A stretch of DNA of 64,000 nt from NCBI GenBank assembly GCA_949130495.1, contig OX422216.1, positions 98,711,967 through 98,775,966 of the forward strand, in the 5' to 3' direction. Positions 21,828-33,409 of this stretch are shown here, piece by piece. The stretch comes from Sambucus nigra (Eukaryota > Streptophyta > Magnoliopsida > Dipsacales > Adoxaceae). The position numbers and the translations under genes are program-made. The notes beneath the pieces were generated by a model. It worked only from the letters and a program-made list of their open reading frames with translations, was not told the origin of the DNA and ran no database searches. Each line of letters begins with the position of its first letter. Positions within the stretch are counted from its first letter, which is position 1.

Positions 21828-21975
21828 ATCAGCCAGGCTATAGAAACATTAGATGGGCAAGAAAAGGCTGTGTAGTTTCTGTTAAAGGTGGCCTATGAGG
21901 GTACATCGATCACGTGGCTATTGAAACACTGGCTAAGCAAGAAAAGGCTTTGTAGTCTCTGTTAAAGGAGGGGGA
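21828..21975 (+). pseudogene. Terminal-exon-like fragment with tandem duplication
   Basis: After a CACCTTTTGCAG acceptor, 16 codons (QISQAIETLDGQEKAV) end in TAG at 21873-21875. The segment CTAT[A/T]GAAACA-GGGCAAGAAAAGGCT-GTTAAAGG is repeated about 75 bases further on (21918-21970) with changes, again encoding AIETL-KQEKAL then a stop. Too short to assign. Lying in the possible left Helitron, it fits a captured last exon that later duplicated. Confidence 0.3.
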
Positions 21976-22924
21976 TATGAGTAGACAAAAGTGATGGGTC
22001 ATTTCTACACCATTTATGGTTATTTAATTGTTATTAGGTGATGAATAATTTTTTGGGAAGTATTTTGTGTTCAATGAATATAAGTTGTGTTCAATGAATA
22101 TCAATTTCTTTTTTATATCTTTGTGTAAAAAATTATTATATAAGTTGGAATGTGTTTTAACTTTTGTTTCTCACTATTGTATATGGGTTTGTATGTGAAT
22201 GAATTTGGTGCAATTTTTAATTAGTAAACTTTAAAGAAGGGTGATTTGTATTTTAACCCAATTTTTCTTCTCACTCCCCCTAAAAATGAGGATTACAAAA
22301 ATAGAAGTGGAGTAACAAAATATAAAATATAGTGTAATATGCATAATTACATGCGTTCAAATATAGTTGTTTCCCCCTTTTATTTGATTTTTTAGCTATT
22401 AGTATGGCTAATATTGATGTGAATTTATTTAAGTTTTTACAATTTTTATTTATATCGATCTTGAATGAAATCTTCAAGTGTTTGCTTCAATTCAAATGTA
22501 ATCATAGTTAAATTATTATTGAAAACACAACGGGAAACAGTCAAGAAGAAATTCTGATTATCACTTTTCCTTTTCAAATTATAAAACGTTAACTAGAATT
22601 TTAATAAACATCGTTGGTATTAGTGCCAAAATGCTTTCCAAATAATAAATCAATCTGTATTAGTTTACATTTTTAAGTACGGGGTTCATATTTAAAAGCT
22701 ACAAGTTAAATATGACGTTCATATTTAAAATCTTCAAGTCAAATATGAATCTCATTAACAAAAAAATATGAGTTAAATAAAGATTATATCTTTAAAAGTT
22801 ATGCTATAATTATATATTTTTTACAAATACATAGAATTGTAAGTATACTCACATGAATAAAAAATGTGTTCACTCAGTCAATATTTGACCCATCCCATAT
22901 TTAGTTTGGTATGGGTGCAAAATC
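21976..22924. other. AT-rich stretch, no gene seen
   Basis: No coding signal. A GTGTTCAATGAATAT motif is duplicated at 22067-22100, and a TTCATATTTAAAA[G/T]CT motif at 22687-22735. Confidence 0.4.
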
Positions 22925-23009
22925 AAATTTATCGCCGTACCATCGGTACGGGTACAAATTATCACGGGATCAAATTTATTGCCGTGTCATCGGCACGGGT
23001 ACTCCCTAG
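22925..23009 (+). mobile_element. Helitron-like 3' terminus, plus strand
   Basis: Two tandem units of ~47 bases each contain a hairpin. The first, CCGTACC-ATC-GGTACGG (22935-22951), has a perfect 7-bp stem. The second, CCGTGTC-ATC-GGCACGG (22982-22998), has one mismatch. The second is followed after 7 bases by CTAG at 23006-23009 and then T. Helitrons end in a short hairpin a few bases before CTRR and insert 5' of T, so this fits a 3' end. The 5' end (TC) was not located, and no Rep/helicase coding is seen, so any element would be non-autonomous. Confidence 0.5.
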
Positions 23010-23027
23010 TATATATATATACTAGGG
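23004..23027. repeat. Perfect 24-bp palindrome at converging Helitron-like ends
   Basis: CCCTAGTATATA and its complement TATATACTAGGG meet without a spacer. The palindrome contains the CTAG termini of both the plus-strand and the minus-strand candidate. Confidence 0.9.
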
Positions 23028-23048
23028 TATGCCCATGCCTGAAGGCAC
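23022..23048 (-). mobile_element. Helitron-like 3' terminus, minus strand
   Basis: On the minus strand a short hairpin TGCCT-TC-AGGCA (23047-23036) is followed after 10 bases by CTAG (23025-23022) and then T. The spacing is typical of plant Helitrons, though the stem is only 5 bp. The element would extend to higher coordinates, where exon-like fragments on the minus strand are found. Its 5' end was not found. Confidence 0.45.
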
Positions 23049-24389
23049 GCTAAAAATTTCCAAACTATATAATCGCAAAACGACGAAAAATTTCAAAATA
23101 TGTAATCGCTTAATAGGAAAAAAAATTGCAAAACGGAAAAATTTTTGTTCCCCGACAAAACATGGTGTAATTTTAAAAAAATACAATTTACAAATAAAAT
23201 AGAGAAAAAAACAATTAGGGTTGATGATGACAACAAACACTTGTCTGTAGAATAAACTTAGTCAATGCATCTTGACTATAAATTTTTTTTAATAAGTTAT
23301 TCTTAAGCCCATGACAACTACAATAAACTAATTAGTGTGAAATATATGATTAGTTTATGTCTATTACCTTTTGTTGCAAAGCTTTACTCATGAGATTATG
23401 CTTTCAAATGATCACATCTCAAGCTACTTGTTATCCCCAAAAATGTAAATAGATTATATAACAGTAGAATAAGTAGCCTAGAAACTCAGATTAAGAAATA
23501 AATGTTGATATGAATAACCTTAGAAATGTTGCTTTTCTTCTCTCATTTATTACAACTAAATAAGCAGCCTATAAACATATGCATATTGAATGTCCTCGAG
23601 TCTCTAATAAAGAAACATACTTTTATAAGCATACTGTTATAGATCTAAAAATGAATATATAAGAACCATACATTACAAAAGAACAAATCAAGGTTTCAGA
23701 AAGAGTGTCCGGTCAGTAGCTTTTCAATAGAGTGTAGGCCACAGTTTCGAACCATGCATATTGGTGATGAAGGCCATGACAATCCTGTATAAGGCTAGTA
23801 AAGTGACCATAAAGTTGAAGTGCTTTTTTATGTCGGAATACGTACCACGACCTCAATCTTTTTATTTTCATAATCTTAAGAATCTATGCCTACACGAACA
23901 AAGAAAAATAAAGTTAGTTAAGTTAAGAATACCAAGTAAAAGCCTCGAACATGTTAGGAAATGTAACTTGTTTACGCTCACGTTAGGTCGCTCGGGCTTT
24001 TTCACCTAGCAAGGTTCCCAGCAAGCAGAGTATTGCTAGCCATTATCCTATCCACGTCGTATCACGTAATGTCAAAGTTACTAACAATATTTACACCTCA
24101 GAACTTAATCGTTGCAATGTCCCTATCTATGATGTAAAAAATATATAAAAAAACAACAAAGCTAATCATTCAAAGACAATTGATATACACCTAAAAGGAA
24201 ACTAAAATATCAACACCTGAATCGAGTAAGGTGTTGGTACTTGAAAGCCTAGGAGATTTCTGTCCGTGGTGGTGCTTTATTAGATGGTGAAAGTCTGGAG
24301 TTGAGCCAAACATGTGTTCATGATGATGGTAGTAAGTATAGTTAGGATCATTCGGACTAATATCTTTATTTCTTCAACTTGTGTGACTG
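23049..24389. other. No gene recognised
   Basis: Moderately AT-rich. An 82-codon plus-strand frame at 23761-24009 has no known motif and is not counted as a gene. This would be the 3' part of the minus-strand Helitron candidate. Confidence 0.4.
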
Positions 24390-24540
24390 TTCACATAGTC
24401 CAGGATCCTTGAGTAGGCAATGTAGACGGATCGTTCGTGACCTTAATGATTGCTGCGTGGTCCAAAAATTTGGCAATATTGGTTCTTTGAAGAATTTCAG
24501 GTCTTAGTCCAAATTCCTTGTCTTGAATTTCATGTAATTC
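24390..24540 (-). pseudogene. Terminal-exon-like fragment, unknown protein
   Basis: On the minus strand an AACAACAG acceptor is followed by about 49 open codons (ELHEIQDKEFGLRPEILQ, then a TNIAKFLDHAAIIKVTNDP part) ending at TGA. Its amino-acid composition looks like a real globular protein, unlike chance frames in this AT-rich region. I do not recognise the family. Its place inside the minus-strand Helitron candidate suggests a captured host gene fragment. Confidence 0.35.
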
Positions 24541-27500
24541 CCCTGTTGTTTGTGTTGTTTGTAATACAGAAAGATTTTAATTTCTAATTGCAGCCATAAA
24601 TACCTGAAACAACAGAGGATGAATCTCATAAAAAAATTGAGTTAATTAACATTTACTCTCTAGAGTATTATCTTAATTAAATTTAATACCACTGTATTTT
24701 GGACTCTTACTTACTGCTTTGTCACAATTTAATCACTAACGATTTGAAGAGTTTAATATATTGGTTCAAACAGTTACTCATGTGTCAAGAGAATCTTCAA
24801 CAGTTACACCTATGTCAACAAAGTGGCACGTTATAAAACAGTAAGTAGTGGTTTTTGCTTCGTTTACTTCTGATGATAAACTGCAAGCATGTGAATATTG
24901 GAACAAAACTAATCTCCAAGTATTCGAATAGGTGTATTGTAGTAGAAATAGAGATGGAATGAATAGATTGCATGATTTTGTTCAAATTCCCATAAGCCTA
25001 GCAACCAAACTCGGAGTTCGTATTGCGTGATTTTGTTCAAAATCAACACGTGTCTCATTTTTCATCATCAATATATGATTACAATAAAATCAATGGTACC
25101 CAGAAAGTAAAAATGGAGTCATATGAAGAGATTAAATCAAAACGGGTAAAAAAAGAAAGTCCTAATTGAAAACGTATTGGGAACCATACAGGTGGAAACA
25201 TGTAATTTCTTCACAGTGACAAAGAGAACTGATATGGTGCTTGTATATAATTCTTGCCTTCAAAATTTTCCGCTTGTTAATGTTGGTCTTTAGTGTGCCC
25301 ATCTACTTCTTTGCCCAGTGCATCTAACGAAGAACATGAGCCCTACAACGCTTTGGTTGGACAGTAAGTTCGGGCTACATGTTTATAATAGAAGTAAGCC
25401 CAACATGTTTATAAGAGGAGTAATAAAAACATGTTTATAATAGAAATAAGTCCAACATATTTATAAGATAAGTAAGTATAACATGTTTATAAACAAATCA
25501 TAAGATAAAATTACTTCATTATAATCAAAGAATAAAATAATGCAGAAACATATAGATAATTGATATATTATTAAGTTATGAACTAACTAATTTCATAATA
25601 TAAACCTTAACTAAGAAAAGTAAGCCTTTACCACCATATCCTCTTTGTTTGTAATTGCAATAGAAATTCCCAGTCCTAAAATAAAAGCCTCAAACATTAA
25701 ATAAAGAACCACAATGAGCAATTGCAAAAAAATTAATGTAGATACATGTATGATGTATGATAAGAGAGATATGTATGCCTTTCAGTAATACAAATATGAG
25801 AAATTGAGGGTTTTATAAGAATACCTTAAATGTCAGAGCATATGAAAGACAATAACCACCTAAAAACACCATAAACACAACATGCTTAGTAGAAAAAGAA
25901 CAATGATAAATTACTTGAGAACTTTAAACAAAAAATGTAGAGTAGACGATAAACTGCTGTACATGATCCGTTCCATATCCCCTGCTGGCCGAGACTTTGT
26001 TACACCTTTTAGTAGCTGCTGTACACGATCTACCAGCTAAGGAAGCAGAGGGAAACTTCGATGGGCTTTCTTGCATTTTCAGCAGTGTTGGAACTTGCTG
26101 TCATGACTCTAGAACTGCTACAGTCCGATGCAGCCATAGATCTGATATTGGAATAACCCTCTTGGTGACTGCTATTCAAAATCAACACCGATGTATCTTG
26201 TATGCCTTATTGAACATTACCTTATCATTCTACTTATTCTCATTCCTAATACACGAAAAGTCCATTCTACTGCCGCTTCTACCAGTATACCTTTTGGCCC
26301 TGTGCTCCACAAATTCAGACTTTCTTGAACATATTTGAATAACACCAAATATGTTACCTATGATTTAAAAAGAAAAAACCATGTTAAATTCACAAATCAC
26401 GTGGAATTAGTAAATCATCTTTGTAACTTTTCATGACCTTCTTTTCTAAGGTGTAAAATATTTTATTCATGGAATTAAATTCCCATTACGACACTTGATA
26501 TCTTGTCTAGTACATGAAAAAAAACTAAGATCCACAATTCAAATGGCATGTGTATGCATTTAGAAGAAAATTGTAGGACATAAAAAATAAGTTTTCTTAC
26601 TTAGTATATAAGATAAAATTTACTTATAGGAATAGTTAAGAGGTATATAAGATAAAATTTACTTTTTAATAACATATTTTGTTCCAACATTCAATTTACT
26701 TGAAATGAACATAATAAATGCTAGCTATTCAAGCTAAAAGTCATAATAAATCGTTATACTATTCAACATGGCCAACAAAATGAAGTGCAGCTGATTTCAA
26801 TTGAACAAATTTTCAACATATAGTCTAAGTTTCTTGTATGCCCTGAAGCTGATTATTAACAAAATTTCAACATGTAGCTGAAGTTTCTTGTATGCCCTGT
26901 TGAACATAATAAATGCTAGACATTCAAGCTAATATTTATAATAAACTTGAAATTATCTAGCTTGGAATAAAGATTGGAGTGCATGAAACTTACCTTCACT
27001 GAGGTCCATTATCCACTCTTATGAAAGTAGAATCAGCACATTGGATAATGAATAAAGTCGCAAATGAATAACGCAGCAAAAGGAAAGGAATGTAACTGCA
27101 AAATGATAAGATAAATGATTCTAGGCAGTTGGCTTGTAATTTTTAACAAAGGTAAGCCAATGGTTTAAAAGAAACTTCATATTTTTCCGACTACAATTAG
27201 CAAGTCAAAAAACTCAGTGATACATAATATAAATCGCATAAAATTATCACATTACACACGACTAACACCTGAAAAAATGAATGAAAAAATGTAAAAAAAA
27301 ATTTGGAATAACACAATAACAAACATGGAGTATGTATATGGCAGCATACAGATAAGAAAATGGCAGTATATAGATAAAAGTAAACTTAACATAATGCAAC
27401 TCGGCACGATAATGCGATAAGTATATGAACAAATTTAACACCAATAATAAGCATACGTGTAACATCGAACAAATTAGATGATAAAATAAAATCTAACACC

Positions 27501-29060
27501 AGTAATACCTTGTTTCTTCATATCGTTCAAATTTTTTAGTGAGAAACAAATGGATGTTTCTCTGAAGAAGCCTACAACTCTAGTTGAGGTAGTAAATCTG
27601 CGTGAATTAAGTGGAATGCTTTTGAGTCAGATAGTGTAAATAAGAAGAAGCTATCACATGCAAAGTTGGAACTCAGTGGTAGCTACGTGTTGCTTCCTAT
27701 AAAAGAGTAGTAGATACGTGCGGCTACTGCGTAGAAGCTATATGCTGCTGCGTAGTATCTACGTATATGACAGTGGCACAAATTTGAAATATGAACCATA
27801 CCTGTTCAAATTCAAACCGAATAACCCAATGCTTCTTAAATGCAATCCAACAACTACATAAATGCAATCCAACAGTTTATATATTCAAGTTAAAAAAACT
27901 CAGATTAAAATTAAAGTTGCTAGCTTATGTCTAATAAGGAAAACAATTAAGGTGTTTAAATAATTAGATTTCAGCCATTAATTACATAAAAGTCAACTTT
28001 CTTAAAAAGTTTGAAAGTCAAGTCACGGATCTTAAATTGACATGGGAGTGAGTAATATGATAGTTAGATTTATTTAGTCATTGGGAAAGAATGGTAAGAT
28101 GGGAAAGATTATAATAAGAAAAATCACTGTAACAAATAACTACACTACATTACATGACGCCGCTTATCCATATGAATTCAAAGATTATCACACTACACCA
28201 TACGACCCCATTTATCCATCTGAATTCAAAGATTATCCGTCTGAATTCAAACATTATAATAAGAAGAATGATGTAACAAAAAACTACATATAGAGACATA
28301 AAATGTGAGTGATCGACATTTAAACCAAACTATATATGAGTAAATAAATTGTGGCTTCAAGGATAATAAATCCGAACATATGAGTGATCACTAACTTATT
28401 ATGAGAGAGCAGCGAGAGGGAATGAATTTTTTTATACAAATTTATAGATAATCAAGTCAACAAAAAAACTCAAAATTGAACTTTAGCCATGATAACCCCA
28501 AGTATTCAGCAGATCTAAAAAAAACTCAAAATTAAACAGAGAGCGTACCATAAAACGTATTTGAAGAGTTGGATCTTTAAAAAAACATGATTCCTACAAA
28601 ACAAATATAATCACAAATAGGCCCCAAATTAGATTTAAACACTAAAACTTACATGTCTTGAATAAAAAAATAAACATAATGCCTAAAATAGATCCGAACA
28701 CTAATGGCTAAGATGCCTAAAGTGTACAAATGCAACACCAAAACATTGTGTGTGCGTGTGTGTACGTGTCAACAAAACATCGTTTCGAATTTGGAAGAAT
28801 ACATCTAGCTTGTGGACTACCAAAGACCACGATTCAAGGACTGTCGAAACTGCACTGACAAAAAGACCTTTTTTTAATATAGGAAAAGAAAGAATAAAAA
28901 TAAAAAAACACTAATATACCAACATAAGTAACAACTTAAAAATATTAACAAAAGTAGTGTACGAAAAGAATACCTAAAACCTTCACTTCATTTCTTCAAC
29001 ATCCAAAAAATCTGTAAAATAAAAACCACATAATCTTCAAAACTGAATTAAAAATAGAGT
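24541..29060. other. AT-rich region, no gene recognised
   Basis: A 113-codon plus-strand frame at 25997-26338 has no family I know. The text TTTCTTGTATGCCCTG with TCAAGCTAAAA/T-like flanks recurs near 26200, 26700-26840 and 26890-26930, a small dispersed duplication. At 27680-27770 the motif TAGCTACGTGTTGCTTC-like/ATACGTGCGGCTAC recurs. At 28166-28255 an A-TCTGAATTCAAAGATTATC unit recurs three times. It may be intron and UTR material of a captured or decayed minus-strand gene. Confidence 0.35.
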
Positions 29061-29257
29061 GTGTGTGTGTATAAGAGAGAGAGAGAGATTACCTCGTTTC
29101 CAGCATCAACTTGAAACCCCCAAATGTGTACTTCAAATAAAAAAAACTCAAAAATCTCAGAAAGCAACCAACATAGAAAAAAACCATCAAAAATACGGAT
29201 TGAAAGTTTGACCTGAACTGTACAAATGCAACACCAAAATAGTGCGTGCGTGCGTGC

Positions 29258-29326
<69 letters not shown>

Positions 29327-29540
29327 TACCTCGTTTTAGGTGGCATAATAGGTTGAATCGTGCCTGTGTGTGCATGGATTGAATCGCGATTATCACCCCA
29401 AAGTACCTAAAAGAAAAAAAAATCAGATAATATGTTGGATCATGGCGTGTGCGTGTTTACATGTGTGAAGAAATAAATGGGACGTGTGTTCGTTTGAGAG
29501 AAAGAGAGAGAGAGAGCGCTTACCATGGGAGGGGAAAAGC
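29060..29540 (-). repeat. Three diverged (TG)n(AG)n-TTACC modules
   Basis: Blocks at about 29060-29100, 29240-29335 and 29465-29525 each consist of a TG-rich tract, an AG tract, and TTACC. On the minus strand each reads GGTAA followed by CT and CA tracts. The first two also share AACGAG before GGTAA, like a repeated 5' splice donor. The middle module holds (GTGC)n, (TG)n and a 44-base (GA)n tract. The peptide frame over the microsatellite is an artefact. A minus-strand ATG overlaps the last donor (CCATGGTAAGC, 29518-29528). Confidence 0.6.
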
Positions 29541-31271
29541 TGAGGAGAGGGTATTGTGGGGAAGGGGAAAGGGAAGGTGAAGAGGGAGAGATCGGAGGGA
29601 GTGGGGCGTATGAGGGTTTGTGTTGAGTGTCTGTTTACAAAGATACCCCTTTGTTTGAATTAAAGTAAAAGAAGGGGTTAAATTATAGAGAGAAAAAGAG
29701 GGGGAAATTAAAGATTTGAGGGGTAAAATAGGAAGTGCAAAAATAATACATCTAGATGACATCATATTTTGATCTTATGACATATATAAGTTTTATAACT
29801 TATTATATATATATATATATAATTCGGCTTAATTTCGTGTTAAATCATTTGAGTCATGCACCAAATCGAGCTTCATAAGTTTGGTTCATAGTGAGACGAT
29901 AGGTTGGAGAGAGTCTTGTTCATTAGAACCTATGAAAAATACAATAAAGATATTTTGGATCCTTCCAATCAAATCTTATGCACGCTAAATATGAAAATTT
30001 CATTAGAATTTAACAAACCGAATCCTTTTAGTTTTGATTGAATCATCCAAGGTTATCATACACATTCATGCTCATATTTTTGTGAAAATGATTTTTAATT
30101 TGATAAAGTGAATACGCCATTTGAAAAATCATTACCTTGTTTTCACTTATTTAGGTGAACCTTGAGTTCTACTTACAAGCATGCATACGGTTGCTATCAA
30201 ACCCCGTGCGCATGGCTATATGAAATAGACAAAAAATTATCTACCTATTTCCACGTGAACAGGTACAAATTACCTTCGTTCGCACGGCTATGCATGTTTT
30301 AGGAAAAAAATTATGCTAAAAGCGTGCGAATGGGTACAATTTTCCACCGTGCAAACGCCTGTCATGTTTTTCTTATGACATGGTTTGCTATCCAAAATCG
30401 TGCGCACATGGCTGAATTCCCAATGTGCACATGATGCGGCCCAAATTTTAAAATTTTATATAAATATGAGTGTTTTCCCTCCTAGTTTGAGATATCATTT
30501 TCCTGAGTATTTCTCACACCTAAAGAGAGTATTATCGAGTCAAATGATTAGATCTAAACACTTCTATTGCCAAAATCACTTGAACTTACACATTTGAGAG
30601 AAAAACCTAAATCTAATCTATAATTATGATTTTTGAGATTTGAGAGTGATTTAAATTGAACAATACATAGTCTAGATTCAATTCTACCTTAAATATTTGA
30701 ATTTGACTAATCCAAGACTCGGAGATCTAAAAATCAGGTTTTTGATCTACTCGTGAGGCCAAGCATGGTGCAATCCAAGGTTTGAGAATGTTACTTCCAA
30801 GTTCGATCAATAGAGCTCTGAAAGAATTTTTTATTGGAACGGGGGAGTGTCGTGGAATCCATAGGTAATTTATTGTTAATGAACAAGAGACAGATACCTT
30901 CTTGAGTTGTATGAAGAAAGTTTTCAAATCTAATAAGGTTGGACGTGATGAGGCTGGATGGCCATTGGAACTTTTCAAATCTAATAAGGCTGATCGTGAT
31001 AAGGCTCGATCGCTGGCCGACCATTGGAGAGTCGTGGAATCCATTGGAACGCATGTTTTTTTATCACGATCAATGACCGTGATAAGTCTGGACGGCCCAA
31101 AGGTGACAATTTAGCCTTTTTGGTGTAGCAAAACTAGGATTCACCTTGGTTTTTAACCCTTAGGTGGCGTATTCCTAGTAAAATCTGTCTTGTGCCTCTT
31201 TATGCGTTTGCTATTTGTCCTTATACTCATCTTTGTACACACACTCACTTAAATCTAGAGTTGGATAGTTT
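29541..31271. other. No gene seen; repeat and LTR-like text
   Basis: 29541-29760 is pyrimidine-rich on the minus strand, like a 5' UTR. At 30190-30430 a CCGTGCGCATGG-like motif recurs about six times in varied forms (CGTTCGCACGG, CGTGCGAATGG, ACCGTGCAAACG, CGTGCGCACATGG), followed by TTATATAAATATGAG at 30456. That suggests a decayed LTR with a palindrome cluster. At 30915-30990 TTTTCAAATCTAATAAGG[T/C]TG with [C/G]GTGAT[G/A]AGGCT is duplicated. Confidence 0.4.
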
Positions 31272-31287
31272 AACTTGATTAGATCTA
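31272..31287. repeat. 16-bp target duplication of LINE 1, left
   Basis: AACTTGATTAGATCTA is identical to 32476-32491, which lies directly after the LINE poly(A). Confidence 0.85.
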
Positions 31288-32475
31288 GAGTTGGCATCAA
31301 TTGTCTCTAAGACTAGAACAAAGCTTCCATGATGAGACACTTATGGAATCTGTGTAAGAAGAATGACAATTTATGGGTGAAGTGGTGCCACATGTACAAA
31401 ATTAAGAATAGAAGAATTTAGGCAATCAATATCCCTTCAAACACCTCTTGGACCTGGAGAAAGGTGTTGAAGCTTCGAGACATTGCCAGACCTTTGATCA
31501 AATCCATTATTGGGAATGGGGAGAACACATTCATGTGGTTTGATAATTGGCACCCTAAGGGCACCTTCAACCTTTATATGGTAACATAACCATCTATGAT
31601 GCAGCTAGTAATGCCGTTGCCAAAGTTTCTGATTACCTGAGTGGCAGTAGATGGAGATGGCCAAGTTCTACCACCTGGGAGCTTAATGAAATCAAACATG
31701 ACAGCCTTCTTAACCCCAATCCTGATGAGGAGGACTCCCTCACTTGGCTTCCTGATCATAAAGGGTTGTACAGTACTTCCTCCACCATGGGAGCTATCAT
31801 GGACCACCTTCCAATAAAGACTTAGCATACTTTGGCTTATCACAAAGCCAACATCCCTAAATGCTCCTTCATCCTATGGTTAACCTGCAGGAATGTTTTG
31901 GTCACCAAAGACAAACTTGCGATTTGGGGGATAAGTGATAATGCCAGTTGTGAATTTTGTGGAAGTGGGATTGAGACCATCCACCACCTTTTTACTGGTT
32001 GCCCTTACTCCAAGGAGGTTTGGAATGAAATCCTCTATAGGAACTAGCTATATAGAACTATGGGAAGTTGGAATGAGGAAGTTAATGATGCTCTGCAAAT
32101 GGCACGGGGCAGCTCTTTCATGTCAAAGATTAGAACTCTTGCCTTCTGCACTACTATTTATTGTCTTTTGATGGAAAGAAACAATAGGATACATAGAAGA
32201 AGTTCCAAGAATCCAGATGAGCTGGTCTTGGACATTGAGTTCATGATGAGGTGCAAAATCTTAACGTGGAAAAAAGCTAGAAGAAACTACTTATTTGTAT
32301 TGGAACCTCCCTGAGTCCTCTATGATTGATTAATTTAGTTGTATGAGTTTCTTTTCTTTGTTTAAGTTATGCTTTGATGTTTGGGAATGCCCTCATCTTC
32401 TCCTCTTGTGCTTGGGGTTTTCCCTATCTTTGTAATCCCTTTGTTTATATTTACTTCATTTTACTTACCAAAAAA
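31288..32475 (+). mobile_element. 5'-truncated L1-type LINE, 1,188 bp
   Basis: It is bounded by a perfect 16-bp target duplication and ends in a short poly(A) (32469-32475). It keeps only the last part of ORF2 and a ~160-bp 3' UTR. Heavy 5' truncation is normal for target-primed reverse transcription. It faces the second LINE tail to tail. Confidence 0.85.
31320..32314 (+). pseudogene. LINE ORF2 C-terminus (zf-RVT domain), broken
   Basis: The reading runs HLWNLCKKNDNLWVKWCHMYK, SWTWRKVLKLRD, and then after a frameshift near 31560 WELNEIKHDSL. It continues with CSFILWLTCRN and the zinc motif CEFCGSG-(x)6-HHLFTGC (31832-32047). It ends MERNNRIHRR and WKKARRN. This is the 'zinc-binding in reverse transcriptase' region of plant L1 ORF2, which helps bind element RNA. 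Defects include at least one frameshift and stops near 31412, 31822 and 32045. The protein is related to, but clearly diverged from, the one at 33410-34339. Confidence 0.85.
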
Positions 32476-32491
32476 AACTTGATTAGATCTA
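32476..32491. repeat. 16-bp target duplication of LINE 1, right
   Basis: AACTTGATTAGATCTA follows the poly(A) and matches 31272-31287 exactly. Confidence 0.85.
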
Positions 32492-33226
32492 TGTTGTTTT
32501 TGACCTAGTTGCATGTTAAATAAGTGGACATGAAACTTGGCTAAGTTAATACAAAATGGTGATAATTCTACATAAAAACTATTCACCCGCTCTAGGTTTA
32601 TTTGATTAGAGAACATTATGTATGTAATACCTCGAATAATATTAATTATGGTGGCCATGCTTTAGTAATAAATACATGGACATGAAACAATTTAAAATAT
32701 TATTCTCAGCATGTGACAGAAGTATGAGACTATATAAAACTTTTGTTATCAAGAATAATAGATAATAAATAACACAGTAAACAACCGCGGATAAAATTTT
32801 CCATTTATTGATATATTCTAAATGCATTCAATAAAATCTTCAAATGATACAATATGACTAAACCATAAAACTACGTCTCATATATAACAAATTGTAAAGG
32901 CAACTATAGAATACAAGTAAAAAAATCCCAAATGTCCCAAATAAATTAACACTCCTAAATACAACTCTTGCATCTCCAATCCGTTATTGCTCCACAAGTA
33001 CAATTTTTACTCTAACTTAAACCTAAAATGTTAGTCACCAAAAGGCCGATCAAAATCTCGCAAGTATACCAATTACATGATCCTAATTAGGGTACAAGAA
33101 CCCAGTTATAACTACTATATGCACTAAATACCACATTTGAGTCTTTTAATTGGACAAAAGTATATAACTACTAGCATGACAGGAATTCAATGAGTAAGAG
33201 ACAAATAATAATAAATGAGTTTTCAC
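32492..33226. other. No gene; possible LTR fragment
   Basis: TGTAATACCTCGAATAAT at 32619 resembles a gypsy LTR start (TGTAATACC). The rest is AT-rich with no coding signal. If this is an LTR, LINE 2 inserted into it at 33241. No LTR end was found. Confidence 0.3.
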
Positions 33227-33241
33227 ATTACAGTTCTATAA
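33227..33241. repeat. 15-bp target duplication of LINE 2, left
   Basis: ATTACAGTTCTATAA is identical to 36753-36767. Confidence 0.85.
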
Positions 33242-33409
33242 AAAAAAATTATAATTAAGAAATACATTAAACAAAAGAAACTGTACAAAAGAGGTGAAAG
33301 AGTTACATACCCATCTTGGGTCAAATTTCGTAGGTGAAAAGGCCCGAGTCAAACAACTGAAAGAAACAATCTTAAACATAGAGTAACAAGCTTTCGTCCA
33401 GACCCCAGT

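Noticed and set aside
23728..23760. GGTTCGAAACT on the minus strand, like a pol III box B
   Set aside because: No box A at a proper distance, so not a tRNA or SINE.
25997..26338. 113-codon plus-strand frame
   Set aside because: No known motif and hydrophobic AT-driven composition; not supported as a gene, mentioned only within its region.
29187..29396. Frame across (TG)n(GA)n
   Set aside because: Microsatellite translation (HTHT, SLSL).
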